Shown piece after piece: positions 34,054 through 42,608 of a stretch of 43,631 bases of DNA; the stretch's first letter is position 1; each line of letters opens with the position of its first letter. Both the position numbers and the translations under genes were made by a program. The stretch covers positions 24,081 to 67,711 of the forward strand of contig MSXT01000026.1 in NCBI GenBank assembly GCA_002083595.1, given 5' to 3'. The notes under the pieces are model-generated. The model did no database searches. It was not told the origin of the DNA and saw only the letters and a program-made list of their open reading frames with translations. The DNA comes from Proteobacteria bacterium ST_bin16 (lineage in GTDB: Bacteria; Pseudomonadota; Gammaproteobacteria; Burkholderiales; Nitrosomonadaceae).

Positions 34054-35496
34054 TCACAGCGTTGCAAGAAAAGCAGCCAAATCGGCTTTTTCCCTGTCAG
34101 TCAATCCAATAGAGAAGCGTGAATTGTAGAAATCAATCGCCGCCGCTATATCTTTCGCCGAACCGTCGTGGAAATAAGGTGGGCGCGATGCAAGCGCACG
34201 CAATACCGGACCTTTAAAACGGCCGATATCTTTCCACCGGCCAGTGATCAAAGCACGGCCTGGATCGGTGGTTTGAACAGTTTCACCGGTTGTTTTATTT
34301 CTGAGTGTATACAAAGGCATGTCCGGCGTACGGCGGGAAGCATCGGAGATACCGATGTCCAACGGCATGGGCGTGGAGTGATTACCCGAGTTAGGCGTGT
34401 TATGGCAAGTTGTACAAGTACCGGTTAATACATCAACCCCCAAATCGTCATTGATACCCTTCACACCGCGGATCTTAATCGGTTTATTGTTAAACAAAGC
34501 CTGGCCTCGCGCTATCGCACCGCGCGCTTTCTCTCGGCTATCCCGTGACCGGCTGGAGAAGCGGTTCCACGTATCGTACAGTGACATCACAATAGGATTA
34601 AAAGATTGACGAGTACGGTAATCGCCAACCAAGGTATCGTTAATACCAAAGTAATACGCCTGCTCAATTAGAGTTCTAGGCCCGCCACGGGCACCGTCAT
34701 CGGTCAAACTGCCAGCTGCGTTATCTTTAACTTGTGCAGTAAACAATCCCATTTCAAACGCAACGATTTCATCGCGTTCTGCCTGGGTAAGATCCGCCAG
34801 TGCCTCGGCGTGCCCCAATGTGGCATGATTCGCTTGCGTGGATAAATCAAACGGAATTGGAGAAAAGCATGTCGTTGTTCCGTAAATACAATCGGTGGAA
34901 GTTGGATCTAAAGTAGTTTCCCGTCCTTCCCACATGACTGCGCTAATAAACTTAAGGTTAGTCGTTGGCATCGGTCGGCGGAATAACGACAACTCAGCGG
35001 CGCTGGCAAACCCGTAAGGATCATCTGCTTCGACCAGTTCGAATTCGGCATCTGCAGGTATGCCAATACCGACCCGGATATTAGCTTTATTCAACAGCAT
35101 GCTATAGGCTCGACGGCGTTTCTCCACGATTGACACATCCGCCAGCGGTGAATTGGCACCGTCCACTAAACGAAAAACCGGATCCATACCTGCCGTTTTT
35201 TCAAAACGTTCTTTGATACCCTTCGGCGTAATCGCCCATCCTTCCGTCGGCACATGGCACGATACACAGGTCCGGCCATTGGTGCCGAAAGATTTAAAAA
35301 AAGCATTGTTTAAATCAATAAAACCTGCGCTGCTGTAAGTTCTATCGGTACCATAACGATTGCTACCGCTGATACTGACGGGATTCTCTGATCTGCTGCG
35401 ATTAATCTCAGTAAAGTCGCCGCTAGCGAAAACTTTTGCGGTTGCAGCCATCTGTAACAATGACAATGAGATTGAAACAACCAGCCATCCATTCAT
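34054..35496 (-). CDS. Di-heme cytochrome c peroxidase / MauG-like protein
   Basis: Periplasmic di-heme protein of 480 residues. The start at 35496 gives a signal peptide (MNGWLVVSISLSLLQMAATA) with AGAGGAG about eleven bases upstream. The upstream GTG-type frame adds 21 residues. Heme c sites are CVSCH at 77-81 and CTTCH at 361-365. The C-terminal FKGPVLRALASRPPYFHDGS is the peroxidase/MauG signature. At 480 residues with about 280 between hemes it differs from classical 340-residue peroxidases. It is downstream of the duplicated exported protein and in the same direction, so both may be co-transcribed and act together. Confidence 0.88.
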   Translation of the reverse strand: MNGWLVVSISLSLLQMAATAKVFASGDFTEINRSRSENPVSISGSNRYGTDRTYSSAGFIDLNNAFFKSFGTNGRTCVSCHVPTEGWAITPKGIKERFEKTAGMDPVFRLVDGANSPLADVSIVEKRRRAYSMLLNKANIRVGIGIPADAEFELVEADDPYGFASAAELSLFRRPMPTTNLKFISAVMWEGRETTLDPTSTDCIYGTTTCFSPIPFDLSTQANHATLGHAEALADLTQAERDEIVAFEMGLFTAQVKDNAAGSLTDDGARGGPRTLIEQAYYFGINDTLVGDYRTRQSFNPIVMSLYDTWNRFSSRSRDSREKARGAIARGQALFNNKPIKIRGVKGINDDLGVDVLTGTCTTCHNTPNSGNHSTPMPLDIGISDASRRTPDMPLYTLRNKTTGETVQTTDPGRALITGRWKDIGRFKGPVLRALASRPPYFHDGSAKDIAAAIDFYNSRFSIGLTDREKADLAAFLATL

Positions 35497-35628
35497 GTAA
35501 TTTATTACTCCTCTAAAAAATACTAAAAAACCTGGCAATTTAATGTCTCTATACACCAAGGTTTTTAGAAAGTCAGTGATGAAAAAATGGCTGGCTATAG
35601 ACAGAGGGTGTCGTGGCTGGCTACGGCA

Positions 35629-35648
35629 GGCTCCGCGATCGCGGAGCC
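35629..35648. repeat. 20-bp perfect palindrome
   Basis: GGCTCCGCGATCGCGGAGCC, a perfect palindrome with GCGATCGC at its centre, between the di-heme gene and the duplicated exported protein gene. It may form a strong stem in the intergenic RNA. Confidence 0.5.
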
Positions 35649-35685
35649 GGATCTGAAATACCGCGAGTAAATCTTTAACACGATT

Positions 35686-35718
35686 CCTCCTCGCAGAAGG
35701 GCTAAGACTGCGAGGAGG
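35686..35718 (-). terminator. Hairpin after the duplicated exported protein gene
   Basis: An 11-bp perfect stem, CCTCCTCGCAG at 35686-35696 and CTGCGAGGAGG at 35708-35718, starts 12 bp after the stop codon of the gene at 35730. There is no T-run, so it could be a partial terminator or an mRNA-stabilising stem. Confidence 0.5.
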
Positions 35719-35729
35719 GGAATCTGCTC

Positions 35730-37979
35730 TTACAACAACTTACTCTCGTATTCCGCAAGAATTCCGGTCATTATTGACCACAATGCAACGGCTCTATCGG
35801 TATTGCCGTTATTAATCGCGTCTTTCAGGTCGCGAATTGCATTTTCCAGACTGGCGCGTTTCGATGCATTCAAGCGCTGGCCGAGATCAGCCAAGAAAAC
35901 GCCGGTATACAGCGACAATCTTTCCAAGGCCAACATAGCTTGATTCTTATCGGCTGTGAAATTGGCTTCGATTTGATGAATACTTCTTTCTACCTGCCCC
36001 AGGATACCTTTGCTGATTTCACTCACGATTTTGTCGGCAACCACATTGGACAGTTCACCCGTGAACTGAGCTTTGATCTGATTGCTTCCCGATGGATTAT
36101 CCTGGGCGATAAAACCTTCCACGATGCTGTAAAAATATTCGCCTTCGATTTGTTTTTCCCTGGCCTCATCCACATCGACAGCTCTATTCTCGACAATACC
36201 TTGAACTTCCCGTAGCACACCGATCAGAAAACTCCTGACCAGCGGAATGACGATATTTTCACGCGCCAATGCCAATGACTGACTATCTTCCGTATCGGCC
36301 TTATCAAAAGTACGTTTACCTTGAATAAAGGCGGCGGTCACTTGATAGTCGAGATCAGGATCGCTACCCGACACAATTGATTGTTTATCCGATGAAAGCA
36401 CTTTGTCTTCTTTGTTCACCGTTTTGGCAATCGCCGAGTACGCGGTGTATGCTCTGTCCCATTCAAGCGCGAGCGCATCCGCCGATAAATTGCCGAACTG
36501 CTCCTGAACCAGCGTGACACGGTTGTATACAACCAGAGCAAACATTTTCTGTAGCGACTTATCGATCACTTGCAGAGCCAAACGAATTTGATTACCGGAT
36601 TTAACTTGTGCAATGGCTGCCGAAACATCCAGATCAATCGTTTGCCCATAGATTTGATCAACCAGTTGTGTCAGTTGTTGTAAATCTCCGGCATATTGTG
36701 CGGCGATGGCATCGGCATCGATCGGCGCTTGATTCCGCAGCGTATCGATTGTTTGATAGCTGGCCAGCGCATTTTCAACGATGGCGGTGTGTTGCACTAC
36801 TTCGTATTTAGCGCGATTCAGCGCATTCTCGTACTTGGTTAAGATTGCTGTTATCGCATTACGCGCTTGTTCGGATTTAGGAGCACTGAGTTCAGTGCTG
36901 GCAGTCATTAAATTTTCCAACTCATTTTCCAGACTGCCACGGTCTGCCGCACCCAATCGCAATTCGAGATCGGGCAACAGGACTCTGGCAAAATATTTGG
37001 CGCCTGCCGCTTCGGCCACCGCATGTGGACGGTCTTTTTCAGTGATAGCACTTGCTTGGCCATTCATTTCAGCAACGACACGACCAATAAAACCTTTTCC
37101 TAACTCACTAACAATCTCATCGGCTACAACTTTTGACGGGTCCCCTGTCAATTGCGCTTTTATCCTCAAGCTACCGGCAGGGTTTCCTCTGGCTACCAGC
37201 GATTCAATGATGCGATAAAAAATTTCGCCTTCTTTCTGCAAAACACTGGTTTCATCTGGGTCGACACCTCTCTGCTTAATAATGCCGGAGACTTCACGCA
37301 ATACTCCAATATAATAGGCCCGCGCAAGCGACATCCGGATCGCATACCGTGCGATTTGCACCGTGATGAAATCCTCTTCCAAATTGCTTTTATTTAAAGC
37401 CGCTCTGATTTTGGAGAATTGATCGTTCACTTCGGCATCAAGCCCCGGATTGCTTCCTGCTTCCAGCGCTTGCCGGTCGGCTGTCAAGATTTGATTCTCT
37501 CTGGCCACCGTTCCGGAAATGGCTTGGAAGGCTGTCACCGATTCATCCAGCATGGCTGTTAAAACATCCGATGTGCCGGTTTCAAATTGGTCGCGAATCG
37601 CAGCAATACGATTCCAAATACTTTGATAGAAAACACGCTGCAGGGTTTTGTCGATCACTTGTGCTGCAAGCCTTGGCGCATAGTCGTTTTTGATGTCGTC
37701 GATCGCTGCCAGCACATCCTTATCTAAAGCCAAGGAATTGGCGGTGTCGATCTCTTGCGTCAATGTTTGCAAAGTGCCAGCATATTCCGCCGCGATTGCA
37801 TCTCCATTAATCGGAAATTCTCTACGCAACGTCCCAATGGTTTTAAAAGCCGTGACGGCTGATTCAATGGTCGCGACATTGGATGCTGCCGCCACATGAT
37901 TCATACCGGCCAATAAAATAAACAAACCCGCAATCATAGAATAAATCCATGAATTACTGTACCTACTAAACTTAAACAT
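35730..37979 (-). CDS. Exported protein with two homologous halves, unknown function
   Basis: A 749-residue helical exported protein that I do not recognise. The start at 37979 gives a signal peptide ending near NHVAAA, with AGAGGAGC eight bases upstream. The mature part is a tandem duplication: about 30-385 and about 395-749. Matching segments include TLRREFPINGDAIAAEYAG with TLRNQAPIDADAIAAQYAG, AAQVIDKTLQRVF with ALQVIDKSLQKMF, and YYIGVLREVSGIIKQRGVDPDE with FLIGVLREVQGIVENRAVDV. No cysteines that would bind heme occur. A strong Fur-like box upstream and the MauG-like gene downstream point to periplasmic iron handling. This is inference; there is no identified motif. Confidence 0.8.
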   Translation of the reverse strand: MFKFSRYSNSWIYSMIAGLFILLAGMNHVAAASNVATIESAVTAFKTIGTLRREFPINGDAIAAEYAGTLQTLTQEIDTANSLALDKDVLAAIDDIKNDYAPRLAAQVIDKTLQRVFYQSIWNRIAAIRDQFETGTSDVLTAMLDESVTAFQAISGTVARENQILTADRQALEAGSNPGLDAEVNDQFSKIRAALNKSNLEEDFITVQIARYAIRMSLARAYYIGVLREVSGIIKQRGVDPDETSVLQKEGEIFYRIIESLVARGNPAGSLRIKAQLTGDPSKVVADEIVSELGKGFIGRVVAEMNGQASAITEKDRPHAVAEAAGAKYFARVLLPDLELRLGAADRGSLENELENLMTASTELSAPKSEQARNAITAILTKYENALNRAKYEVVQHTAIVENALASYQTIDTLRNQAPIDADAIAAQYAGDLQQLTQLVDQIYGQTIDLDVSAAIAQVKSGNQIRLALQVIDKSLQKMFALVVYNRVTLVQEQFGNLSADALALEWDRAYTAYSAIAKTVNKEDKVLSSDKQSIVSGSDPDLDYQVTAAFIQGKRTFDKADTEDSQSLALARENIVIPLVRSFLIGVLREVQGIVENRAVDVDEAREKQIEGEYFYSIVEGFIAQDNPSGSNQIKAQFTGELSNVVADKIVSEISKGILGQVERSIHQIEANFTADKNQAMLALERLSLYTGVFLADLGQRLNASKRASLENAIRDLKDAINNGNTDRAVALWSIMTGILAEYESKLL

Positions 37980-38019
37980 CGTCAAAGCTCCTCTTTTAAT
38001 TAATAACAATAATGCTAAT

Positions 38020-38038
38020 AACAATGATAATGATTCTT
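38020..38038. promoter_or_regulatory. Fur-like box before duplicated exported protein gene
   Basis: AACAATGATAATGATTCTT matches 14 of 19 Fur consensus positions, including the complete AATGATAAT core. It is 41-59 bp upstream of the start at 37979. Confidence 0.65.
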
Positions 38039-38064
38039 ATTAATATTATCAAATAAATTTTTTA

Positions 38065-40479
38065 TTAGAAATTAGCAATTAAGCTTGCTCGGACGGCAAT
38101 CGGTGAACCTGGTGTGATATTGAAATCGTTATGCGCGGCTGCAAAATATTTGGTATCGAACAGATTTTCGATATTCAATTGCCCGCGAAAGCTTTTGGAA
38201 AACTTCGCAAATAAAGCAGCATCCACCCGAGTGAAATCCGGCAAACTGACCCGGTTAGTCAACGATGCAAACATACTGTCACGATGGATGACACCAAATG
38301 CCGCACCAATGTTTGGCGTAATGTCGTAACGGCTCCATACTGAAAAAGTGTGCCGCGGCAATTCCGCAACCGTTGCTCCCTTTCGAGCGATGCCGAGTAT
38401 GTCGCTGGTAATTTCACCGGTCTGATACGCATAGCCGCCCATGACACTCCAGTTCTGGGTGAGTTGCCCTGCCAAGCTTATTTCAACACCTTCGGTACGC
38501 TGGCCTTTGGTCAGAAAGGTTTGTCCGCCAACCACAGAATTAATCACATTGGTGCGATCCAGTTGATAGACTGCAACGGTGAAAGCCAGATCGGGGCGGA
38601 TATCCCATTTAACTCCGGTTTCCATCGTAGTGAATTTCTCCGGCTTCAGTGTTTCCACCGTGACATTTAACGCCGTCAACTGATCACCGGCGCGTGGAAC
38701 GTAGGCTTGACTGTAACTGGCATAAAACGATACCGGTTCGATCGGTTTAAAGATCACACCGAAACGCGGCGCGATCAAATCGTCATTAGTTTTTAGATGA
38801 TCCTTGAGACCATTCTTCTGCTGAAAATCGACTTCAAACGAGTCATATCGCACCCCGGCAATTACCTGCAGCTGAGGAATGATCTCGATCTGATCTTGAA
38901 TATACAAGGAGGTCACATTGACGGTACTGCGATTCAATGCATCTAGGCCGTCACCCGAATTTCTATTTCTAAAAGTAATTGGTACATTGGTCAGCGGATT
39001 GCTGAGCGGCACAAAAAAATTGGTATCGGCCGCGCTGTTATTGAATAAACCGGTCTCGCGCCGGTTGTGCGTTTCTTGCCGCCCGACCTCGACACCGGCC
39101 AGCAAAGTATGGGAAATCGGACCGGTATTGAGCGAGTACAGAAAATTGGTTTGATTAAACACATTATCGCGCGATGTCGTGTTGTTGTACGCGCCCAATG
39201 GCAACATTCCGGTTTGCGGATTGAATCCGCCGCTGGCAAATACATTTTGATAGAACTTGTCATAGGTGGTATAGAGTGTGCGATTTTGCAGCGTAATGCC
39301 GGAATCGAATTTATGCTCAATGAAAGAACCGAAGGACAGTACATCAATCTCCGCGAGACTTCGCCTCGGATCGCCAAAAAATTGCGAACGGCTCACATCC
39401 ACCGGGCCGGTAACTTGCCCGGTTCTTCCCACAACCGATGTAATTCCACGATCGGCGGTGCGGTCGTCGTGGAAACGCTCCATGTTGAGCACCACTTTGG
39501 TACGGCTGGTCGGTTTGATGGTTACTGTTGGCGCAATACCAAGCCGTTCCATGCTGACACCGTCCCGGAAACTGCCGGAATCTTCATATACCGTATTCAA
39601 CCGGACGGCAGCCACGTCATTAATCACGTAGCCAACATCCGCAGTCATACGTTTTTGATTAAACGATCCGCCCTGGAAGGAAAACTCCCGCACCGGCTCC
39701 CAGTTTGCCATTTTGGTGACACGATTTACCACGCCACCCGAGCCGCCACGCCCGAAAATCATCCCATTAGCGCCCTTCAATACTTCCACACGGTCAATGT
39801 TATACAGATCGCGGTAGAACTCGGCGTCATCGCGGATGCCGTCGATAAAAAAATCACCGGTCGAACGGTTACCGCGAAACACCAGTGCATCGCGATTTCC
39901 TTCGCCTTGCGAAACACCGACACCTGGCACATAGCGCACAGCGTCGGCAAGACTGCGGATCGATTGATCTTTAATTAAATCACCGGTAATGACGGTGATC
40001 GATTGCGGCACATCGCGTAATAAAGTGTTGGTCTTGGTAGCGGTACTGGTGCTGGTCGCCGCGTAGCGATTGGTATTGCTGGCTGTGACTTGTATTGCTG
40101 GCAATGTGGTGACGGCTGGTTCAGAAGTAGCCGAAGGCACCGCAACGATAGCAAAACCACCGTCGCGCTGCGTCACTTGCAAGCCTGAGCCGGACAGCAA
40201 TTGATCGAGCGCTGCCTTGATCTCAAAATCACCCGTCAAACCATGCGTGACTTTCCCCTGCAATAGCGCAGGATCCATCGCAAGTTTAATTCCGGCTTGT
40301 TGTGAAAATTGTGTGAGTGCGTCGTGTAGATAACCGGCAGAAATATCGTAGGTTCGCACTGTCGCTGAAGTGTTTACTGATTGTGCAACGCTAGGCTTAG
40401 GCAAAAAAGCTGCCGTTAGACACACACTGACGAATACCGCACAAAAACAGATGTATCTAGTAAAACCACGAGTAGTCAT
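38065..40479 (-). CDS. TonB-dependent siderophore receptor with STN signalling domain
   Basis: Outer membrane ferric-siderophore receptor of 804 residues. After a signal peptide (to about 33) comes an N-terminal STN domain (about 42-120; TYDISAGYLHDALTQFSQQA), which in FecA/FpvA-type receptors signals to an anti-sigma factor. Then follow the plug (about 150-270; LLRDVPQSITVITGDLIKDQ) and a 22-strand type barrel ending with the C-terminal Phe required for assembly. No FecI/FecR pair is nearby, so the signalling partner would be elsewhere or lost. It lies 85 bp upstream of the duplicated exported protein gene in the same direction. Confidence 0.93.
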   Translation of the reverse strand: MTTRGFTRYICFCAVFVSVCLTAAFLPKPSVAQSVNTSATVRTYDISAGYLHDALTQFSQQAGIKLAMDPALLQGKVTHGLTGDFEIKAALDQLLSGSGLQVTQRDGGFAIVAVPSATSEPAVTTLPAIQVTASNTNRYAATSTSTATKTNTLLRDVPQSITVITGDLIKDQSIRSLADAVRYVPGVGVSQGEGNRDALVFRGNRSTGDFFIDGIRDDAEFYRDLYNIDRVEVLKGANGMIFGRGGSGGVVNRVTKMANWEPVREFSFQGGSFNQKRMTADVGYVINDVAAVRLNTVYEDSGSFRDGVSMERLGIAPTVTIKPTSRTKVVLNMERFHDDRTADRGITSVVGRTGQVTGPVDVSRSQFFGDPRRSLAEIDVLSFGSFIEHKFDSGITLQNRTLYTTYDKFYQNVFASGGFNPQTGMLPLGAYNNTTSRDNVFNQTNFLYSLNTGPISHTLLAGVEVGRQETHNRRETGLFNNSAADTNFFVPLSNPLTNVPITFRNRNSGDGLDALNRSTVNVTSLYIQDQIEIIPQLQVIAGVRYDSFEVDFQQKNGLKDHLKTNDDLIAPRFGVIFKPIEPVSFYASYSQAYVPRAGDQLTALNVTVETLKPEKFTTMETGVKWDIRPDLAFTVAVYQLDRTNVINSVVGGQTFLTKGQRTEGVEISLAGQLTQNWSVMGGYAYQTGEITSDILGIARKGATVAELPRHTFSVWSRYDITPNIGAAFGVIHRDSMFASLTNRVSLPDFTRVDAALFAKFSKSFRGQLNIENLFDTKYFAAAHNDFNITPGSPIAVRASLIANF

Positions 40480-40491
40480 ATCATGAATGAG

Positions 40492-40509
40492 TGCAAAATT
40501 ATTTTTGCA
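40492..40509. promoter_or_regulatory. Perfect inverted repeat before receptor gene
   Basis: TGCAAAA-TTAT-TTTTGCA, an 18-bp inverted repeat 13 bp upstream of the receptor start, with a second hairpin (TTACCCG-ATTCG-CGGGTAA) at 40514-40532. The position is right for an operator or leader stem. It is not a good Fur consensus match. Confidence 0.4.
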
Positions 40510-40641
40510 GTGCTTACCCGATTCGCGGGTAAATATTATTATTAAAATGCAATGAATTGAATAACTAACCCGGACTCACCGGCAAGATTCCACAATCAGC
40601 CGGGAAATCCTTATTGCGCCCAAACTATTCTTGGATTTCCC

Positions 40642-40866
40642 TCAGATTGCTGTTTCGCACACGCAAGTTGATTGAGGAGTAAAATTTTGCAGCTGAGATT
40701 TCTGCACCAATGTCTGATCCAGAACCTCCTTGGCATGGCACGCGCACAGACCACATTGCTCCGTTACCCCCAAGCTGGCTTTTAAGTCCCTCATCCGGCC
40801 CGCGCCTTGGTAGATTGCTTCACGCAGCGCGCTTTCGGTTACACCTTTGCAGATACATACGTACAT
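40642..40866 (-). CDS. bfd: Bacterioferritin-associated ferredoxin (Bfd)
   Basis: A 74-residue [2Fe-2S] ferredoxin. The four cluster ligands are Cys4, Cys6, Cys38 and Cys41 (MYVCICKG and CGLCACHA), exactly the Bfd pattern. Bfd reduces bacterioferritin so that stored iron is released under iron shortage. A C-terminal CVCE adds two more cysteines beyond the usual length of about 64. The Fur-like box at 40932-40950 is 66 bp upstream, consistent with iron repression. No bacterioferritin gene is in the window. Confidence 0.92.
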   Translation of the reverse strand: MYVCICKGVTESALREAIYQGAGRMRDLKASLGVTEQCGLCACHAKEVLDQTLVQKSQLQNFTPQSTCVCETAI

Positions 40867-40931
40867 TTTAAATACCTTGCGATCTATATTTAAAAAATTC
40901 TTGTCTTACAAATAACGATCTAATGATCATT

Positions 40932-40950
40932 AATAATGAGAATGATTCTT
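40932..40950. promoter_or_regulatory. Fur-like box before bfd
   Basis: AATAATGAGAATGATTCTT, 14 of 19 matches to the Fur consensus, nearly identical to the site at 33225-33243. It sits between bfd and the divergent sdaA. Confidence 0.65.
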
Positions 40951-41160
40951 AATTATACCCATTTCTTTATGAAATGCAAGATATCCAGCAAACCGGCTAT
41001 CAAGCAATATAAAATACCCGACAGTCAGTCCTATCTTGGTTATCAACAAAAATTTGTTGAGTCGGTGCATGACATATAGCATACTTACTGCGCTTCGATT
41101 TTCAGTACGCACTTTCCGCGGAACATCACTCAGATTCTCTAAATTTTCACAGGCAATTTA

Positions 41161-42540
41161 ATGTTTATCAGCGTTCTTGATCTTTTCAAAATAGGTGTAG
41201 GCCCCTCCAGTTCGCACACCATGGGTCCCATGGTTGCAGCCAAGGATTTTCGCGGCCGCGTTCAGACTTTTGTCACCAGTCATCCAATTCCGGATTTCCT
41301 GCAAGTACGCTGTACTTTACGCGGATCATTGGCGTTTACCGGTAAGGGTCACGCCACCGACCGCGCGGTGACTTTAGGCATGCACAATCACACCCCGCAA
41401 GGACTAGCCAAACTGGATGTCAATGAACTGTTCCAGAAACTCTGGCAGCAAAATACGCTGCCGATCAACGAATCGGTCACCGTGCATTTCAATCCGCCCG
41501 AAGACATTATTTTCGATCGCGGCGAACCGTTGCCAGAACATCCGAACGGCATGATTTTTCAGTTGCTGGATGGAACCGGCAAGACGCTGCTGACAGAAAC
41601 TTATTTTTCAATCGGCGGCGGCTTCATCTCCACTTTGTCCGAGATTGGCCAGATCGTTGCGCCGATCAAAATGGAAGCAACCAGTTCGTGCGGTTTTCCT
41701 TTCGATTCCGCCAATCAAATGATGAAAATGTCCGCCGACAGTGGCTTATCGATTGCCGCCATGAAACGCAGCAATGAGCTTGAGCGCATGAATGAAAAAG
41801 CATTGAACGATGGTCTGGACGCCATTTGGGACGCGATGCACACCTGCCTGGAAAAAGGTTTGGTGGCCGAAGGCCGGTTGCCTGGCGGACTCAACATTAA
41901 ACGGCGCGCGCACGCGCTGTTTCTGCAATTACAGAACAGTCCGCAGAAAGCCAACCTGAACGACTGGCTGTGCGCTTACGCCATGGCCGTCAACGAGGAA
42001 AATGCAGCAGGACATATGGTCGTCACCGCGCCGACCAACGGCGCTGCGGGCGTCATTCCGGCGGTGATTTATTATGCGGTCAAACACGAAGGTGCGACGC
42101 AGGAACAAGTACGCGATTTCTTATTGGTGGCCGGTGCAATCGGTGGCTTGATCAAGCACAACAGCTCGATTTCCGGTGCTGAAGTAGGCTGTCAGGGCGA
42201 AGTCGGTTCCGCTTCCGCGATGGCGGCGGCCGGTTTATGCGCGATCAAAGGCGGCTCAACAGCACAAATTGAAAATGCCGCGGAAATCGCATTGGAACAT
42301 CATCTGGGCATGACTTGCGACCCGGTGGGCAGCCTGGTGCAGGTACCCTGTATCGAACGCAACGGCTTTGGTGCGATCAAGGCTTACACTGCATCATCGC
42401 TGGCCATCCGTGGCGACGGCCAGCATTTTATGTCGCTGGATAACTGCATCGCTGCGATGAAACAAACTGGCCTGGAAATGTCAGTAAAATATAAGGAAAC
42501 GTCGCTCGGCGGCTTAGCGGTCAGCATCACCGAATGCTAG
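41161..42540 (+). CDS. sdaA: L-serine ammonia-lyase SdaA
   Basis: Iron-sulfur L-serine dehydratase of 459 residues that converts L-serine to pyruvate and ammonia. The fused alpha/beta form opens with ISVLDLFKIGVGPSSSHTMGPM. The catalytic domain holds the [4Fe-4S] cysteines Cys344 (GCQGEVG), Cys386 and Cys397 (TCDPVGSLVQVPCIERN). Oxygen-sensitive cluster placement agrees with the family. It is transcribed alone with a weak ribosome site, divergent from bfd. Confidence 0.96.
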   Translation: MFISVLDLFKIGVGPSSSHTMGPMVAAKDFRGRVQTFVTSHPIPDFLQVRCTLRGSLAFTGKGHATDRAVTLGMHNHTPQGLAKLDVNELFQKLWQQNTLPINESVTVHFNPPEDIIFDRGEPLPEHPNGMIFQLLDGTGKTLLTETYFSIGGGFISTLSEIGQIVAPIKMEATSSCGFPFDSANQMMKMSADSGLSIAAMKRSNELERMNEKALNDGLDAIWDAMHTCLEKGLVAEGRLPGGLNIKRRAHALFLQLQNSPQKANLNDWLCAYAMAVNEENAAGHMVVTAPTNGAAGVIPAVIYYAVKHEGATQEQVRDFLLVAGAIGGLIKHNSSISGAEVGCQGEVGSASAMAAAGLCAIKGGSTAQIENAAEIALEHHLGMTCDPVGSLVQVPCIERNGFGAIKAYTASSLAIRGDGQHFMSLDNCIAAMKQTGLEMSVKYKETSLGGLAVSITEC

Positions 42541-42569
42541 GGAAACGCTGATTAATTCGGCGAACATTG

Positions 42570-42608
42570 GGCAAATTGCACCGCTCACTTATCCCGGTGC
42601 AATTTGCC
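42570..42608. terminator. Hairpin between convergent genes
   Basis: A 13-bp perfect stem (GGCAAATTGCACC / GGTGCAATTTGCC) with a 13-base loop lies 30 bp after the sdaA stop and contains the stop codon of the convergent DUF3422 gene. It probably ends transcription from both sides, though T-runs are short. Confidence 0.6.

Noticed and set aside
40930..41112. 60-codon minus-strand ORF between bfd and sdaA
   Set aside because: It overlaps the Fur-like box, has no ribosome site and no motif.
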